64,000 nucleotides of DNA. Origin: JANXXV01 sp040002435 (GTDB taxonomy: Bacteria > Acidobacteriota > Terriglobia > Bryobacterales > Bryobacteraceae). The position numbers and the translations under genes were made by a program. The stretch spans positions 1-64,000 of the forward strand of contig JBDUEM010000003.1 in NCBI GenBank assembly GCA_040002435.1. The letters run 5' to 3'. The notes under the pieces are model-generated. The model was not told the DNA's origin and searched no databases. It worked only from the letters and a program-made list of their open reading frames with translations. The first letter of the stretch is position 1. Each line of letters starts with the position of its first letter. This document shows positions 62,481 through 64,000 of the stretch, one piece after another.

Positions 62481-63626
62481 CGATTCCTCGTCGATGGTCA
62501 GTCCGAGTCCCGGCACGTTTTCATCCAGATCGATATACCCATCCACAGGGGTTGGCTCGCCCTTGAACACATACCAGAACAGTTCATTGCCGACCTCCAC
62601 ATCGACCACCGGGAAGAACTCCGCAATCGGAGAATTGAAACTCGCCATCACGACGTGGAAGTTGTGCATCTGTCCCGCGTGTGGAACCACCGGCACGGAA
62701 TACGCCTCTGCCAGGGCCGCAATCTTTCGCGCCTGCGTGATGCCGCCAACGCGATTCGTGTCGAACTGGATATAGTCCAGGGCCTTGGCTTCGAGCAACT
62801 CGCGAAATCCGTACAAGGTGAACTCATGCTCACCGCCCGCGATCGGAACACGTCCCATCGCCTTCAGCGCCGCATAGCCATGAATGTCGTCCGGAATCAC
62901 GGCTTCCTCCAGCCACCGCAGCCGGAACGGCTCGAGCAGCGGCACCATGCGCCGCGCGTAGTCCAGTGTCCAGCCCATATATGCGTCGCTCATCAGGTCC
63001 ACTTCGTAACCGATCACGCCGCGCACCGTACGGACCAGTTCCAGGTTACGCTCCATCCCTGCTGCTCCGTCGATGGAGCCCCACCCAAACCGCAGCTTCA
63101 TTGCCTTATAGCCCTGCGCGACATAGGCGGACGCCTCCGCAGCCAGTTGTTCCAATGGCTGGCTGTAGAGTTTGCTGGCATAGACGGGAATGCGCCTTTT
63201 GGTTCTGCCGCCGAGCAAGCGGTACACCGGCTGGCCTGCGGCCTTGCCCAGCAAATCCCAGATGGCGATATCTACGGCGCTGATGGCGACCATGCCGACG
63301 CCCTTGCGTCCGAACGCCATTGTCTGGCGGTACATCTGCTGCCAGAGATATTCGGTTTCCCAGGGATCCTTACCCATCAAGACAGGCTTCAGGTAGAGAT
63401 CGATCGCCTGCTTGGTGAGCCTGGGCGCGAGCGCCGCGTTCCCAATGCCGACATGACCGGTGTCCGTGAAAATCTCCACGATGAGCCAGCCGTGAAAACG
63501 GAAGCCGGACATGGAGTCGCTCGGCAGGTCCAGAATGTCCATTGGATTGGTGCAGAAATGCGGCTGAGGCGGAACGGTCTTGCCTCGCCATTCGACAACG
63601 CGAGTGCGAATCTCAGTAATTTTCAT
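62454..63626 (-). CDS. Enolase-superfamily sugar-acid dehydratase, L-rhamnonate-dehydratase-like
   Basis: 390 residues from the ATG at 63626 (AAGGA before it; the frame opens far upstream). Mandelate-racemase subgroup: KAMKLRFGWGSIDGAAGMERN resembles the RhmD loop, the metal ligands are in MSDAYMGW, RWLEEAVIP and PIAGGEHEF, and the C-terminal His in VVPHAGQMHNFH. Family members dehydrate sugar acids, here most likely L-rhamnonate or a close relative. The start overlaps the stop of the MFS gene in an ATGA arrangement, so the two are coupled, and the transporter is a likely importer of its substrate. The exact substrate is inference. Confidence 0.84.
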   Translation of the reverse strand: MKITEIRTRVVEWRGKTVPPQPHFCTNPMDILDLPSDSMSGFRFHGWLIVEIFTDTGHVGIGNAALAPRLTKQAIDLYLKPVLMGKDPWETEYLWQQMYRQTMAFGRKGVGMVAISAVDIAIWDLLGKAAGQPVYRLLGGRTKRRIPVYASKLYSQPLEQLAAEASAYVAQGYKAMKLRFGWGSIDGAAGMERNLELVRTVRGVIGYEVDLMSDAYMGWTLDYARRMVPLLEPFRLRWLEEAVIPDDIHGYAALKAMGRVPIAGGEHEFTLYGFRELLEAKALDYIQFDTNRVGGITQARKIAALAEAYSVPVVPHAGQMHNFHVVMASFNSPIAEFFPVVDVEVGNELFWYVFKGEPTPVDGYIDLDENVPGLGLTIDEESLKRFEIIE

Positions 63627-64000
63627 AATTTCCTTTCGAAGACCAGCGGCTCCACTCTGCGGATGGCCAGCAGAATGACGCAGAACGCAATGACATGAAA
63701 TGTACTCACCATTCCCAGGACGACGCCGTATCCCGATCCGTGATCGAGAAGATACCCTACAGCGAGGTTGAACACAACACCGCCCATGGAACCACCGAAG
63801 CCCACCAGTCCGGCGACGGAACCGACCGCGCTCCGCGGGAAGAGATCGGCGGGCAGAATCATTACAAGCGTTGACCACGACTGCTGTCCGAAGAAAGCCA
63901 CACTGAACAACGCAATGGCCATCTCCACTGGCGAACTGGTGACGAACGCAACCAACGGCATCAGTGCCGCACTGAGGCCGAGCGTGATCTTGCGCGAGGC
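63623..64000 (-). CDS. MFS transporter, C-terminal part (runs off the right edge)
   Basis: Reading on the minus strand from the window end, 126 codons are in frame with no stop until 63623. The stretch holds several TM helices (PLVAFVTSSPVEMAIALFSV, AVGSVAGLVGFGGSMGGVVF, GVVLGMVSTFHVIAFCVILL) with the loop LPADLFPRSAVGSVAGL typical of the hexuronate/anion:cation symporter group of MFS. The N-terminal half lies outside the window. It is translationally coupled to the dehydratase gene (ATGA) and probably imports a sugar acid. Confidence 0.85.
   Translation of the reverse strand, partial: ASRKITLGLSAALMPLVAFVTSSPVEMAIALFSVAFFGQQSWSTLVMILPADLFPRSAVGSVAGLVGFGGSMGGVVFNLAVGYLLDHGSGYGVVLGMVSTFHVIAFCVILLAIRRVEPLVFERKL

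Noticed and set aside
62655..63698. A 347-residue plus-strand frame across the dehydratase gene
   Set aside because: Antisense to an enzyme with all catalytic residues; no motif of its own.

Overview
The window looks like a piece of a large, high-GC, paralogue-rich genome from the Acidobacteriota, most like the Solibacter/Bryobacter group. This is inferred from the gene families present: Oar-type TonB-dependent receptors, paired PSD-domain cytochromes with Tat-exported DUF1501/DUF1552 proteins, a CRTAC1 (FG-GAP/UnbV) protein, a propeller-type hybrid histidine kinase, TPR-bearing serine/threonine kinases, a SigK-like ECF sigma factor and PEP-CTERM proteins. No rRNA, tRNA, CRISPR array or intact insertion sequence was recognised.

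Layout. (i) 1-2.9 kb: a compact type II restriction-modification island (Vsr, C5-methyltransferase, Eco29kI-like GIY-YIG nuclease). On the left lies a fragment of a vanadium-haloperoxidase-like gene, on the right an internally deleted S9 peptidase remnant, followed by an intact haloperoxidase paralogue. (ii) 4.3-9.2 kb: a CadC-like winged-helix/TPR regulator, a Fes-like esterase, a Tat-exported mannonate-dehydratase-like protein and a small secreted protein. (iii) 9.2-14.3 kb: a PSD cytochrome plus DUF1552 pair and a three-module hydrolase/HEAT/Sel1 protein. (iv) 14.4-25.2 kb: Oar-like receptor and a seven-haem TPR cytochrome on +, facing a CRTAC1 protein and a giant one-component hybrid sensor on -. 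(v) 25.2-28.5 kb: three poorly known envelope proteins and a kinase remnant. (vi) 28.7-33.3 kb: a second PSD cytochrome plus DUF1501 pair. (vii) 33.4-42.8 kb: copper amine oxidase, DUF1801 protein, an alpha/beta-hydrolase fused to DUF1080, an ECF sigma factor tail to tail with a TPR protein kinase, and a secreted unknown. (viii) 43.5-52.1 kb: two copies of a PEP-CTERM gene plus large Ig-like/beta-propeller gene unit; the PEP-CTERM gene of the first copy is decayed, and an esterase plus ABC-ATPase operon sits between the copies. (ix) 52.2-59.7 kb: decayed hybrid kinase, a VWA-like protein overlapping a receptor that lacks its N-terminal domains, a decayed small gene, and a secreted protein with three near-identical 471-bp discoidin-like repeats. 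(x) 60.2-64 kb: CoA transferase, aminoglycoside-phosphotransferase-like kinase, a rhamnonate-dehydratase-like enzyme and a truncated MFS transporter.

The common theme is the cell envelope: most products carry Sec or Tat signals and are receptors, surface adhesins/propellers, exported cytochromes, esterases or membrane-anchored regulators. Sugar-acid catabolism (mannonate- and rhamnonate-type dehydratases, MFS transporter) fits a soil heterotroph that degrades polysaccharides. At least six decayed genes lie among intact paralogues, which suggests active duplication and loss. I see no convincing wholly new defence system. The best candidates for undescribed biology are the duplicated PEP-CTERM/propeller unit, the receptor/cytochrome/CRTAC1/sensor locus, and the shared output module of two different membrane regulators.
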